From: Microbacterium sp. H1-D42
GTDB lineage: Bacteria; Actinomycetota; Actinomycetes; Actinomycetales; Microbacteriaceae
Reading direction: 5' to 3'
DNA: 64,000 bases
Assembly: GCF_022637555.1 (NCBI RefSeq)
Contig: NZ_CP093342.1
Location: forward strand, 2,914,001 to 2,978,000
Part shown: positions 53,983 to 62,970 of the stretch, piece after piece
Layout: the number at the start of each line of letters is the position of its first letter
Numbering within the stretch: the stretch's first letter is position 1
Notes under the pieces: generated by a model
Database searches by the model: none
Told to the model about the DNA's origin: nothing
Seen by the model: the letters and a program-made list of their open reading frames with translations, nothing else
Made by a program: the position numbers and the translations under genes

Positions 53983-54930
53983 ATGAGACTTGAGGAGCTG
54001 CGCTCGTTCGAGGCGGTCGCTCGCCTCGGTCACTTCACCCGCGCCGCCGACGAGCTGTTCTTGACTCAGCCGTCACTGTCACGGCAGATCCAGGCGCTCG
54101 AGTCCGACCTCGGCGCCACCCTGTTCCAGCGTGATCGCACCGGCGTCGCGATCACGACGGCCGGCGAGGCACTGCTGCCGATCGCCAGACGGATGCTGGC
54201 GGATGCTGACACGGCCCGCCACGAGATGGATGAGCTCGCCGGTCTGCGGCGCGGCCGCATCCGACTCGGCGCACCGCCGACGCTGTGCGTGTCGGTGGTC
54301 GCCGAGGTGATCGCCGAATTCCGACGCGCGCACCCAGGCATCGACCTGCACATCACCGAAGCCGGATCGCGCGCGCTGGTGGACGCCCTCAGCGAGGGCG
54401 CACTCGACCTCGCCCTGACGATCACACGCCCCAACGTGCGCGAGGACGCATCGGTCGAGCGCGTGCCGCTGTTCACCGAGGAGCTCGTCGTCGCCTCGGC
54501 AGCCGATGCGGCGCTCGCCCCGACCGCGGGTGCGCCTGCCCGCATCACCGTCGCGGAGCTCGCACGGCTTCCGCAGGTGGCGTTCAACCGCAGCTACGAC
54601 CTGCGGGTCGCCACTGACGCCGCCTTCGAAGCGGCAGGGCTGACCCCTGTGATCGCCGTGGAGGGCGCCGAGATGGACGCGGTGCTTCGCTTCGTCGCGC
54701 GCGGAATCGGAGTGGCCGTGGTGCCCGCGACCGTGCTGCTGGGCAGACCCGAACTGCACGGCAGTGCACTATGCGACCCGTCACTGACCCGCACGGTCAA
54801 TCTGTCGCGGCGCACCGCCGTGCGCCCGAGCATCGCCGTCGCCGCGATCGAGAGCACGATCTTCAAGGTCGTGGTCGGCCTCGCCGACGAACGCAGCGAG
54901 CTTCGCGGCCGGATCGCCCTGGTGGGCTGA
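53983..54930 (+). CDS. LysR-family transcriptional regulator
   Basis: A 315-aa LTTR. N-terminal HTH: LRSFEAVARLGHFTRAADELFLTQPSLSRQIQALESDLGATLFQR. A periplasmic-binding-like effector domain follows from RIRLGAPPTLCVSVVAEVI. The ATG is exactly seven bases after the last T of TACGTT (53971-53976), so it is probably leaderless. The 70-bp divergent region to the flavoprotein gene is A/T-richer and is the likely binding site; LTTRs commonly activate the divergent gene. Confidence 0.92.
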   Translation: MRLEELRSFEAVARLGHFTRAADELFLTQPSLSRQIQALESDLGATLFQRDRTGVAITTAGEALLPIARRMLADADTARHEMDELAGLRRGRIRLGAPPTLCVSVVAEVIAEFRRAHPGIDLHITEAGSRALVDALSEGALDLALTITRPNVREDASVERVPLFTEELVVASAADAALAPTAGAPARITVAELARLPQVAFNRSYDLRVATDAAFEAAGLTPVIAVEGAEMDAVLRFVARGIGVAVVPATVLLGRPELHGSALCDPSLTRTVNLSRRTAVRPSIAVAAIESTIFKVVVGLADERSELRGRIALVG

Positions 54931-54999
54931 CGGAGCATGAAGCTCACCGAGCCCGGCAGCCGAAGAGCCGTCAGTTGCACTGCCCCGGCCCCGACGCAT

Positions 55000-55016
55000 C
55001 ATCTGGTGATCAGATG
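55000..55016. terminator. Small hairpin between convergent lysR and desaturase genes
   Basis: CATCTG / CAGATG arms (55000-55005 and 55011-55016) with a 5-base loop overlap the desaturase stop codon. It is the only symmetrical element in the 79-bp convergent gap. It is weak and has no T tract. Confidence 0.3.
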
Positions 55017-56098
55017 TGACTGCGCTGGTCGATGAGAGGACAGGTGAACACATCCCGTTCGCCCAGGCCGACCCGATTGATGTACCGGATGACGATCCCG
55101 TACGACGCGAACAAGCCCGTCGTCGTATATGGCACACCCCTGTCGCGGCAGTACTCCGCGATCAGCGGCGCGGCGCGGCGCAGATGCGGACGCGGCATCG
55201 ACGGGAAGAGGTGATGCTCGATCTGATAGTTCAGCCCGCCCATCGCGACGTCCAGGAACCGAGGACCGTGGATGTTGCGACTCATCATCACCTGTCGACG
55301 CAGGAAGTCCAATTTCATGTCGCGAGGCACCACCGGCATCCCCTTGTGGTTCGGTGCGAAGGCGATCCCCATGTAGAAGCCGAACAGCCCCAGCTGCACG
55401 CCGAGGAAGGCGAACGCGATGCCCGGAGAAAGCACCAGGAACACCAGCACGAGATAGCTGACCATGCGCAGGGTCAGAAAGGTGATCTCGGCCCATCGTC
55501 GTTCGAGCCGCCCCCTGACGAAGACGCGTCGCACACTCGACGCGTGCAGCGACAGCCCCTCGAAGAGCAGGATCGGAAAGAAGAACAGCCCCTGGTGTGC
55601 CCGAAGCCAGGTGACGACACGGCCGTGATGCCGTGCCGCGCTCTCTTCGGTCACGGCGATGACCGGAAGCTCTATGTCGGGGTCGGAGCCGAGCTTGTTG
55701 GGGTTTGCATGGTGGCGGGTGTGCTTGTGCTGCCACCAGCCGTAGCTCATGCCGACCAGGAGGTCGCCGAGGATGATGCTGATCCAATCATTCCACCGAC
55801 CAGACACGAAGATCTGCCTGTGCGCCGCATCATGGCCCAGAAAGGCGATCTGCGTGAAGACGACTGCCAGGACGGCCGCGGTGAGCAGTTGCCACCAGCT
55901 GTCACCGATCCACACGAACACGACCAGGCAGCTCGCGACGGCGAGAGGGGCAGCGATGAGTTTCGTCCAGTAGTAGCCGTAGCGTCGTCGCATCAGACCG
56001 CGGGTGCGCACCAATAGCGCGAGATCGGTGAATGTGCTCGCCCCATGAGAGGTTCTGTCCGGTTCGTGGGTGCGGATTGTCGGACGGATGGTGTCCAT
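55010..56098 (-). CDS. Membrane fatty acid desaturase
   Basis: A 362-aa di-iron integral-membrane desaturase that inserts double bonds into acyl chains. The His boxes are GHDAAH, WWQHKHTRHHANPNK and YQIEHHLFPSMPR, separated by four hydrophobic helices, as in acyl-lipid/linoleoyl-type desaturases of actinobacteria. It needs electrons from a ferredoxin or cytochrome b5-like partner, not found nearby. GGAAAGGA precedes the ATG. Regulation, possibly by cold, is not visible. Confidence 0.93.
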   Translation of the reverse strand: MDTIRPTIRTHEPDRTSHGASTFTDLALLVRTRGLMRRRYGYYWTKLIAAPLAVASCLVVFVWIGDSWWQLLTAAVLAVVFTQIAFLGHDAAHRQIFVSGRWNDWISIILGDLLVGMSYGWWQHKHTRHHANPNKLGSDPDIELPVIAVTEESAARHHGRVVTWLRAHQGLFFFPILLFEGLSLHASSVRRVFVRGRLERRWAEITFLTLRMVSYLVLVFLVLSPGIAFAFLGVQLGLFGFYMGIAFAPNHKGMPVVPRDMKLDFLRRQVMMSRNIHGPRFLDVAMGGLNYQIEHHLFPSMPRPHLRRAAPLIAEYCRDRGVPYTTTGLFASYGIVIRYINRVGLGERDVFTCPLIDQRSHI

Positions 56099-56576
56099 GA
56101 CCGATCCTTTCCGGCGTGCTATCTGCGGACAGCACCGCCTTCGTCGACCCAGTCGTCAATGCGCGCCTCGTCGTCGTCGACGACAGACGCCGAACAACGG
56201 GTGGATACGACGGACTCTGCAAGGGTGGCAACAGGTGCAGCGTCGTCTGTTCTTTTGCCGACGCTACGCCTTGAACATGTACACGCTCCCAGCTTCCCGC
56301 AGACGGACGATGTGCCCGCCTGTGAGTGCATACATCTTGTGCGCGTACGGTCTGAAAATGAGTGCAGGACCACCACAAGACGAACGTGCCAAGCTCCCGG
56401 CGCCGAAGCAGAACCCATCGGCTACGCCGACTGCGCACCGACGATCTCAGAAACCCCACCCCATTCCGTCCCGCTCACCGCGGGGCGTCCCATCCCGAGG
56501 CGAATCCACAGCGACGACGCGTCAGCCACAAAAGTAGAGGGATCCTGCCTGGTTCCGTGGCAGATGCTCGAGTGCG
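56099..56576. other. 478-bp gap without a recognisable gene
   Basis: The stretch between the desaturase start and the end of the second sulfatase gene is visibly less GC-biased, with interrupted frames on both strands and no convincing codon usage. It must hold the desaturase promoter. The open frames that cross it look like chance. A decayed gene is possible but no family remnant was recognised. Confidence 0.5.
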
Positions 56577-58076
56577 TCAGGAACTCCCGGAAGTCGACTC
56601 GAGCTTCGCCATCACCTGGTCGAGTGAGAACGACGCCGACTTCTGACGCTGCGGGAACTCCGCGAGCGTCTGCAGCATCCGCGCGACATACGCCTGTGCC
56701 GGGATGAACAGGAAGACGTGATCGAGCACCCAGTCCCAATAGGTGTTCGAGGTGATGTCCGCGCGCTCGTAGGGGTCGGTGCGCAGGTTGAACAGCTTCG
56801 GGAACCGCAATTCGATGTACGGCTCCTGCCACACGCTCAGCGTGCCCACCGCGCGCTGCTCGAGGAACACGAGCTTCCAGTTGTCGAAGCGCAGGGCGGT
56901 GAGGTCTCCGTCGTCGGACACATAGAAGAAGTGCCGACGGGGGCTCTGATCTACGACCCCTGTGATGTAGTCGAGCTGGTTGTGACCGTCCAGGTGCACC
57001 TTGAACGGCGTCTCGTGCAGTTCGGTGCCCGCCTTCAGGCGATCGGCGATGTCATCGTCGCCGATGGCCGCCAGCAGCGTGACGAACCAGTCGTTGTGAC
57101 TGACGATGCCGTTGAGCGTCTTGCCGGCAGGGAAGCGGCCTGGCCAGCGGACCATCGCCGGGACGCGATAGGCGCCCTCCCAGTTGGAGTTCTTCTCGTT
57201 GCGGAACGGCGTCATGCCGGCATCCGGCCAGCTGTTCATGTGCGGCCCGTTATCGGTCGAGTACATGACGATGGTGTCCTCGGCCAGGCCGAGCTCCTCG
57301 AGCAGATCGAGCAGGCTGCCCACGACGTCGTCGTGGTCGAGCATGGTGTCGTGGTACTCGGACTGCCAGCGTCCAGCACGCCCCTTGCTCTCTTCCTTGG
57401 TGTGGGTGCGGAAGTGCATGTGCGTCGAGTTGAACCAGACGAAGAAGGGCGTGTCGCTCTCGGCCTGGCTGCGGATGAAGTCGGATGCTGCGTCGCGGAA
57501 CTCCTCGTCGACCGTCTCCATGCGCTTCTTCGTCAGCGGTCCGGTGTCTTCGATGCGCTGCGTTCCGTCGTCGTTCGCCCAGGAGTGGATCACGCCGCGC
57601 GGGCGGAACTTCTCGCTGAAGCCGGGGAACTCCTCGTCGGTCGGGTAGTCAGGGTGCTCCGGCTCCTCCTCGGCGTTGAGGTGGTAGAGGTTGCCGAAGA
57701 ACTCGTCGAACCCGTGGGCGGTCGGAAGGTGCTCATCGCGGTCACCGAGGTGGTTCTTGCCGAACTGGCCGGTGGCGTAGCCGTGGTGCTTGAGGGCGTC
57801 CGCGATAGTGGGGTCCTCGGGCTGAAGCCCCAGCTTCGCACCAGGCATCCCCACCTTGGTCAGCCCCGTGCGGTACGGGTTCTGCCCGGTGAGGAAGGCG
57901 GCCCGACCGGCGGTGCAGCTCTGCTCGCCGTAGTAGTCGGTGAACTTCACGCCCTCGTCGGCGATCCGGTCGATGTTGGGCGTGCGGTACCCCATCAGAC
58001 CGTCGGAGTAGGTGCTCAGATTGCTGATTCCGATGTCATCGCCCCAGATGATGAGGATGTTGGGCTTGTCGGCCAT
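56577..58076 (-). CDS. Arylsulfatase with C-x-A-x-R active-site motif
   Basis: A 499-aa sulfatase. N-terminal metal site NILIIWGDDIGISNLS; active-site Cys C54 in QSCTAGRAAFLTGQNPYRTG, where Ala replaces the Pro of the C-x-P-x-R signature; GKNHLGD; and a second metal site MYSTDNGPHMN. The C-T-A-G-R version is common in one bacterial sulfatase branch. No signal peptide is present, so it is predicted cytoplasmic. AAGGAG precedes the ATG. It is divergent from a MerR-DnaN fusion, with two dyads between them. Confidence 0.92.
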   Translation of the reverse strand: MADKPNILIIWGDDIGISNLSTYSDGLMGYRTPNIDRIADEGVKFTDYYGEQSCTAGRAAFLTGQNPYRTGLTKVGMPGAKLGLQPEDPTIADALKHHGYATGQFGKNHLGDRDEHLPTAHGFDEFFGNLYHLNAEEEPEHPDYPTDEEFPGFSEKFRPRGVIHSWANDDGTQRIEDTGPLTKKRMETVDEEFRDAASDFIRSQAESDTPFFVWFNSTHMHFRTHTKEESKGRAGRWQSEYHDTMLDHDDVVGSLLDLLEELGLAEDTIVMYSTDNGPHMNSWPDAGMTPFRNEKNSNWEGAYRVPAMVRWPGRFPAGKTLNGIVSHNDWFVTLLAAIGDDDIADRLKAGTELHETPFKVHLDGHNQLDYITGVVDQSPRRHFFYVSDDGDLTALRFDNWKLVFLEQRAVGTLSVWQEPYIELRFPKLFNLRTDPYERADITSNTYWDWVLDHVFLFIPAQAYVARMLQTLAEFPQRQKSASFSLDQVMAKLESTSGSS

Positions 58077-58161
58077 GAGTGCTCCTTCTTACAGGCGAGG
58101 TCAGGCGGATGCCGCCGTTGGACGACACGCAAGCACGATCCCGGCGCGAAGGCCAGCCCCC

Positions 58162-58182
58162 GTTCATCCCAACCGGGTGAAC
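58162..58182. promoter_or_regulatory. Dyad 1 in sulfatase / MerR-clamp intergenic region
   Basis: Half-sites TTCATCC and GGGTGAA separated by 5 bases (the full dyad, with flanking G and C, spans 58162-58182). The same half-sites recur at 58211-58225 with a 1-base spacer. It is a likely operator for the divergent regulator acting on the sulfatase promoter. Confidence 0.55.
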
Positions 58183-58204
58183 GCCACATCAGCCATGCGG
58201 ACTG

Positions 58205-58235
58205 TTGACCTTCATCCGGGGTGAAAGTCGATGAT
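58205..58235 (+). promoter_or_regulatory. MerR-style promoter with dyad 2 in the spacer
   Basis: TTGACC (58205-58210) and GATGAT (58230-58235) are 19 bp apart, the long spacer typical of MerR-controlled promoters. The spacer holds the dyad TTCATCC-G-GGGTGAA (58211-58225). This suggests autoregulation by the MerR-domain protein encoded next. Confidence 0.6.
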
Positions 58236-58241
58236 GGTGTC

Positions 58242-59372
58242 ATGGACCAAGGGCGCGATGACTTCGACGTTCCGCTGCGACCGCCGCACCGGACGGCAAG
58301 GCAGAGGGCGACCCGGCAGAGCATCGGCGCATTCTCACGTGCCGTCGGGCTGAGTGCGAGCGCCCTGCGCCAGTACGGCGACTCCGGACTGCTCGCCCCC
58401 GCCGAGATCGAGGAGCGCACCGGCTACCGCTACTACGCACCCGATCAGCAGCAGCGGGCGATCTGGATCCGTCGGCTGCGCGATGCTGGCCTCGGTCTGA
58501 GCCGCATCCGCACGATCCTCGACGGCGACGCCGCCGAGGCCGAGGCACAGCTCGATGGGTGGCTGAATGATGCTGAGGATCGGCATTCATCCGCGACTGC
58601 GCTGGTCGACGATCTGAAGCTCAGCCTGCGGGCGCGAGCCGAGGCGAACCCCGTGCAGCGCACCACCGCGCGGTTCGACGGGGCGGTGCTCGCCGCCGCC
58701 GTGCAGCAGGTGTCGGCCGCGAGCGCGCCCGACGACGCCGGGCATCCGGGCTTCGCCGCGGTGCTGATCGAGCTCGACAGTGCAGGGGCAGAGGTGGTCG
58801 CGACGGACCGCTACCTGCTCATGGCACGCCTGTCCGTGGCATCCACCGTCACAGGACCCGGCGCGCGTGTGAGCATCCACGCCGACGCTGCGGCGGACTG
58901 GCTGCGCGTGCGCGCCACGGTCGATCTCGTCATCGAAGCGCCCACCGGGCGCGACGGCGTCGCCACGACCCGCGCCGAGCTCCGCGACGACAACGGAGGG
59001 AGCCTGGTTCTCGAATGCCTGCCGGACCTGTTCCCCAGCGTCCGGGAACTCGTTCCAGACGACTCGGACGCCACCAGGGTCGTGCTCCTACGGGACGACG
59101 TGCTGCGCCTGGCGAGTGGCGCGCAGAGCGTCGCGCTCAGCGCCGCGGATGGCCGAGCCGTGCTGAGGTCAGCCGTCGGCTCGGCAACCGGCTCTTCGGC
59201 GGGCCGAGCCGCCGCCGTCGAGCTGTCCGCTGACATGCTGGCCCGCATCGGGACCGCCGGTGTCCGCCAGTGGCTCACGTGTGATATCCGCGAGCCCGAT
59301 CAGGCTGTGATCTGGCGGACGCCGAGCCAACCCGACTTCATCGCGCTCATCATGCCCCGGGACATCGGCTGA
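58242..59372 (+). CDS. MerR-type HTH fused to a DnaN-like (sliding clamp) domain
   Basis: A 376-aa protein. Residues about 25-95 are a MerR head: SIGAFSRAVGLSASALRQYGDSGLLAPAEI, then TGYRYYAPDQQQRAIWIRRLRDAGLGL. Residues about 140-376 resemble parts of the beta clamp: GFAAVLIELDSAGAEVVATDRYLLMARLSV, VELSADMLARIG, and the closing YLP/LMP-like tail QAVIWRTPSQPDFIALIMPRDIG. Such MerR plus DNA polymerase III beta-family architectures exist in actinobacteria, but their role is unknown. The ATG at 58242 is used; a GTG at 58221 lies in the operator. It is followed after 9 bp by an MFS gene. Confidence 0.8.
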   Translation: MDQGRDDFDVPLRPPHRTARQRATRQSIGAFSRAVGLSASALRQYGDSGLLAPAEIEERTGYRYYAPDQQQRAIWIRRLRDAGLGLSRIRTILDGDAAEAEAQLDGWLNDAEDRHSSATALVDDLKLSLRARAEANPVQRTTARFDGAVLAAAVQQVSAASAPDDAGHPGFAAVLIELDSAGAEVVATDRYLLMARLSVASTVTGPGARVSIHADAAADWLRVRATVDLVIEAPTGRDGVATTRAELRDDNGGSLVLECLPDLFPSVRELVPDDSDATRVVLLRDDVLRLASGAQSVALSAADGRAVLRSAVGSATGSSAGRAAAVELSADMLARIGTAGVRQWLTCDIREPDQAVIWRTPSQPDFIALIMPRDIG

Positions 59373-59381
59373 CTCGGGCGC

Positions 59382-60605
59382 ATGATCCGTCATCGGATGC
59401 CGCGCGGGTTCAACGCCTGGGTCGCGGCGACAGTCGGCGCGGATCTCGGCGCGGGCGTGCTCGCCTTCGCCCTGACATGGGTGGCCTCCGGGTACGGCCC
59501 GGCTGCAGCATCCGCCGTCTTGACTCTCACCGTCGCACCGACCGTCGTGTTCGGTCTGCTGGGCGGCGCGGTCGCCGACCGCTTCGGTGCGCGACGAGTC
59601 ATGATCATCTGCACCGCGGCGCTGATGCTGATCAGCGCCACCCTGGCGCTCGTCGTGGGATTCTGGTCGGTGTCGCCGGCTGTGCTCATGGTCGCCGCCG
59701 CCGCGATCGGCACGGTCTCGGCGTTCCACCGCCCTGCGGTCGGCGTCTTCCCGCGGCTGTTCGTCTCGGACGGGGCGCTCGGCACGGCGATGGCGCGCGT
59801 CGGGATGGCCAGTCAGGTCGCCGGCACCCTCGCGCCGCCGCTCGGCGGGCTGCTGATCGGGATGATCGCGCTGAACGGCGTGGCCTGGATCGATGTGCTC
59901 GGATGCCTGGTGATGGTGGCCGTTCTGCTGCTGATCCATCCTCCGCTGACGCCCGACACCGCCCCCGAGGCGATGACCGTGGGCGGCATCGTGGCCGGTC
60001 TCACCGCCGCCCGCCGGACCAGTGGCGTGCCGACGCTGCTGCTGTGCGTCGGGATCGTCGCAGGAGCGGTGCTCCCCGCCGTGTTCCTCGGCATCCCGCT
60101 GGCAGCCAGGGAGCGCGGGTGGTCAGCAGCGGAGGCCGGCCTGATCGAGGCGGGCTGGATCGCCGGTGGTCTGGTGGTGGGGCTGTGGTTCTCGTGGCGG
60201 GGCACCGCTGTCAGGGCGTGGCGCCCCATGGCTGCCGGTGCCATGGTCGTGGCGGTCGGCCTGCTCGGGCTCGCCCTCTCGCCGACCTGGACGTGTGCCG
60301 TCGTCAGCACCTGCATCGTGGGCGCCGGGGTCGTGATCTTCACCGCGCATGTGTTCCCCACCTACGTGCTGTTGGCGCCGGCATCGATGCTGTCCCGGTT
60401 TCAGAGCCTGCTGATCCTGGTGCAGCGCGCACCGCAGTTGGTGATCAACCCCCTGATCGGCGTGATGATCAGCGTCACCGCGACCGGGCCGGTGCTGGCC
60501 GGCGCCGCCGTGCTCGCGCTGGTGGCGGCGGTCATCGTGGCATCCGATCGCACTCTGCGCTCTTTCGTGCCGACAGCCGGGGCCCCCCATCAGAAGAGCC
60601 GATGA
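59382..60605 (+). CDS. MFS transporter, 12-helix type
   Basis: A 407-aa major facilitator of the macrolide-efflux/EntS-like group, with twelve hydrophobic segments. Loop motif GLLGGAVADRFGARRVMIIC (motif A) lies between helices 2 and 3, and there is a repeated VAGTLAPPLGGLLIG in helix 5. The substrate is unknown. It starts 9 bp after the MerR-clamp gene, so it is probably co-transcribed and might export that regulator's inducer. Confidence 0.88.
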   Translation: MIRHRMPRGFNAWVAATVGADLGAGVLAFALTWVASGYGPAAASAVLTLTVAPTVVFGLLGGAVADRFGARRVMIICTAALMLISATLALVVGFWSVSPAVLMVAAAAIGTVSAFHRPAVGVFPRLFVSDGALGTAMARVGMASQVAGTLAPPLGGLLIGMIALNGVAWIDVLGCLVMVAVLLLIHPPLTPDTAPEAMTVGGIVAGLTAARRTSGVPTLLLCVGIVAGAVLPAVFLGIPLAARERGWSAAEAGLIEAGWIAGGLVVGLWFSWRGTAVRAWRPMAAGAMVVAVGLLGLALSPTWTCAVVSTCIVGAGVVIFTAHVFPTYVLLAPASMLSRFQSLLILVQRAPQLVINPLIGVMISVTATGPVLAGAAVLALVAAVIVASDRTLRSFVPTAGAPHQKSR

Positions 60606-60607
60606 CA

Positions 60608-62083
60608 TCATGACCGGGTGGGCTGCGGCGACCGTTCCGCTTCGCGGAGGATGCTGGCGGCCATGCCGTTGAAGATGATGCCGTGGAAGGGCAGCAGCAC
60701 AGCCCAGTACAGTCGTCCAGACAGCCCCTTGGGGAAGTAGATCGCGCGCTGTCGGTACCGGCTTCCGGTCGCGGTGGGCTCCACGCCCAGTTCGAGCCAC
60801 CCGCGGCCCGGCATGCGCATCTCGGCCCGCAGGCGCAGCATCCGCCCTCTCTCGACCGACTCCACCCGCCACACGTCGATGACATCGCCGCGGTTGACGC
60901 GGGACGGATGCCGTCGCCCGCGGCGCATCCCGACGCCGCCGATCAGGCGGTCGATCCACCCACGCGCCGCCCACGCGAGCGGGAACGAGTGCCAGCCCTT
61001 CGCGCCGCCGATCGATTCGATCACGTCCCAGACCGCGCCGGCGGATGCTGCGCTCTCACGCTCCCGCAGGTCGGTGAAGACAGTGTGTCCCGCCCAGTCC
61101 GGGTCGCTGGGGAGCGGATCGCTGGGAGCACCGGGCACGGTCGCGTTCTGCCAGCTGGTCTCGACCTGACCTGCTGCCTCGCGCGTGAGCGCGAGCCGGA
61201 CGGCCGTGCGATACGGCAGCAGTCCCTCGGTCGGCGGCGGGATGACCCGATCGATGTCGTGCTCTGTGACGACGCAGTCGTTCTGGAGCGAGGCGATGAT
61301 CGGCACGGCGATCTGGCGGGGCACAGGACTCACGAGACTCACCCACTGCGACGCGAGCCACGGCGTCAGCACCGGAAGCGCGGCGATATGCCGCTGCGGC
61401 AGGCCGGCCTCGACGGCGTAGCCGTTCATCATCTGGCCGTAGCGCAGCACGTCGGGCCCGCCGATGTCGAAGGTGCGATTGAGGTCTGCGTCGACCGAGG
61501 TAGCCAGAACGAGGTACCGCAGCACGTCGCGGATCGCGATCGGCTGCACCCGGTTGCGCACCCAGCGCGGTGCGGGCATGTACGGCAGCACCTCGGTGAG
61601 GTGCCGGATCATCTCGAACGAGGCCGAACCCGAGCCGATGACGATCCCCGCCTGGAAGACGATCGCCGGAACCTGGCAGTCCAGGAACACTCGTCCGACG
61701 GCCGCCCGCGACCGCAGGTGCTTCGACAGCGTCACCCCCTCGGGGTGCAGCCCGCCGAGGTAGACGATCCGCCGGATGCCCGCCGCAGCGCCGACGTCAG
61801 CGAATGTCTGCGCCGCCACCTGCTCGGCCGTCTCGAAGTCCGAGCCGGCGCTCATCGAGTGCACGAGATAGAACGCGACCTCGATGCCGTTCATGGCGCG
61901 ATGGGTGGCGACAGCATCCGACAGGTCTCCCTTGAAGATGCGCACCTGATCTCGCCACGGCACGTCGTGCAGCTTCCACGGCGAGCGCACGTACACGCTC
62001 ACCTCGTGCCCCGCCTCGAGCAGCTGGGGAACGAGTCGGCCGCCGATGTAGCCGGTCGCGCCGGTGACGAGCACGCGGGTCAT
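60608..62083 (-). CDS. SDR-family NAD(P)-binding protein with C-terminal DUF2867
   Basis: A 491-aa two-domain protein. N-terminal atypical SDR/NmrA-like fold: VLVTGATGYIGGRLVPQLLEAGHEVSVYVR, then FYLVHSMSAGSDFE and RIVYLGGLHPEG. The C-terminal DUF2867/START-like region runs from about residue 330 (GHTVFTDLRERESAASAGAVWDVIESIGG, later YRQRAIYFPKGLSGRLYWAVLLPFHGIIFNGM). The ATG overlaps the crtEb stop by four bases, so it is the last gene of the carotenoid operon and may act on the carotenoid or its lipid partner. This is inference. Confidence 0.83.
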   Translation of the reverse strand: MTRVLVTGATGYIGGRLVPQLLEAGHEVSVYVRSPWKLHDVPWRDQVRIFKGDLSDAVATHRAMNGIEVAFYLVHSMSAGSDFETAEQVAAQTFADVGAAAGIRRIVYLGGLHPEGVTLSKHLRSRAAVGRVFLDCQVPAIVFQAGIVIGSGSASFEMIRHLTEVLPYMPAPRWVRNRVQPIAIRDVLRYLVLATSVDADLNRTFDIGGPDVLRYGQMMNGYAVEAGLPQRHIAALPVLTPWLASQWVSLVSPVPRQIAVPIIASLQNDCVVTEHDIDRVIPPPTEGLLPYRTAVRLALTREAAGQVETSWQNATVPGAPSDPLPSDPDWAGHTVFTDLRERESAASAGAVWDVIESIGGAKGWHSFPLAWAARGWIDRLIGGVGMRRGRRHPSRVNRGDVIDVWRVESVERGRMLRLRAEMRMPGRGWLELGVEPTATGSRYRQRAIYFPKGLSGRLYWAVLLPFHGIIFNGMAASILREAERSPQPTRS

Positions 62084-62970
62084 GAGAACAGCCCTTCCTT
62101 GGCGCACAGGATGAGCAGCATCGTGAGGGCGAATCCGACCGCATAGTTGATGCCGAGAAATCGCCGCCAGGCGCGGTTCGCGTTCGCCGAGTGTGCATCG
62201 TCCACCCGCAGGTAGGGCGCCACGATGGCGATGTAGGGCAGCGCGGCGAGCGCCGCCAGGTTCGCCGGCCACGGGGTGAAGAGCATGAGCACTCCTGCCA
62301 CGGTCCACAGTGCCACCGCGAGACGGACCGTGCGGGCGGCGCCGAGCACGGTGGCGATCGAGCCGATGCCTGCCGCACGATCGGGCACGATGTCCTGCAC
62401 GGCGCCGAAGGCGTGGCTGGCCATCCCCCAGCCGAAGAACGCGATCATCGTCACGACCAGGGGCGGCGTGACATCAGTGCCGGCAAGGGCGAGCCCGTAG
62501 AGCGCCGGACTGACGAAGTGGATGCTGGAGGTGATCGAGTCGAGCACCGGGATCTCTTTGAATCGCAGCCCCGGCACCGAGTAGGCGAGCACGGCGAACA
62601 GGCTCACCGCGAGCACCACCCAGGACCACGGTCGATCGGATCCCAGCACCACGAGCGCGACGATGAACGGTGCGGCGAGGACAGCCGCGGCCACGAGCGT
62701 CGCGCGGTGCAGGCTCGGTGGCAGCTTCGCGCCCTCCGCCCCGCCCTTACGCGGGTTGGCGAGGTCTGAGGCGTAGTCGAAGACATCGTTCACGCCGTAC
62801 ATCGCCAGGTTGTACGGCACGAGGAAGAAGATGGTGCCGATGATGAGCGTCACATCGACGCGTCCAGTGGTCAGCAGGTAGGCCGCTGCGAACGGGTAGG
62901 CGGTGTTGATCCAGCTGAGCGGACGCGACGCGACGAGCAGGGCACGCAGCAGGGCAGGGCGTTCAGACAT
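62080..62970 (-). CDS. crtEb: Lycopene elongase / UbiA-type prenyltransferase
   Basis: A 296-aa membrane prenyltransferase that adds C5 units to lycopene to give C45/C50 flavuxanthin-type carotenoids. UbiA aspartate motifs: NDVFDYASDLANPRKGG (about residue 62) and GAVQDIVPDRAAGIGS (about residue 195), with about eight helices. Position directly after crtYe-crtYf supports CrtEb. The start at 62970 has GGGGAG seven bases upstream and overlaps the crtYf stop region; ATG 62976 is poorly spaced. Confidence 0.92.
   Translation of the reverse strand: MSERPALLRALLVASRPLSWINTAYPFAAAYLLTTGRVDVTLIIGTIFFLVPYNLAMYGVNDVFDYASDLANPRKGGAEGAKLPPSLHRATLVAAAVLAAPFIVALVVLGSDRPWSWVVLAVSLFAVLAYSVPGLRFKEIPVLDSITSSIHFVSPALYGLALAGTDVTPPLVVTMIAFFGWGMASHAFGAVQDIVPDRAAGIGSIATVLGAARTVRLAVALWTVAGVLMLFTPWPANLAALAALPYIAIVAPYLRVDDAHSANANRAWRRFLGINYAVGFALTMLLILCAKEGLFS

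Noticed and set aside
56718-58208. Long plus-strand frame opposite the second sulfatase
   Set aside because: No family features; the minus strand encodes a complete sulfatase.
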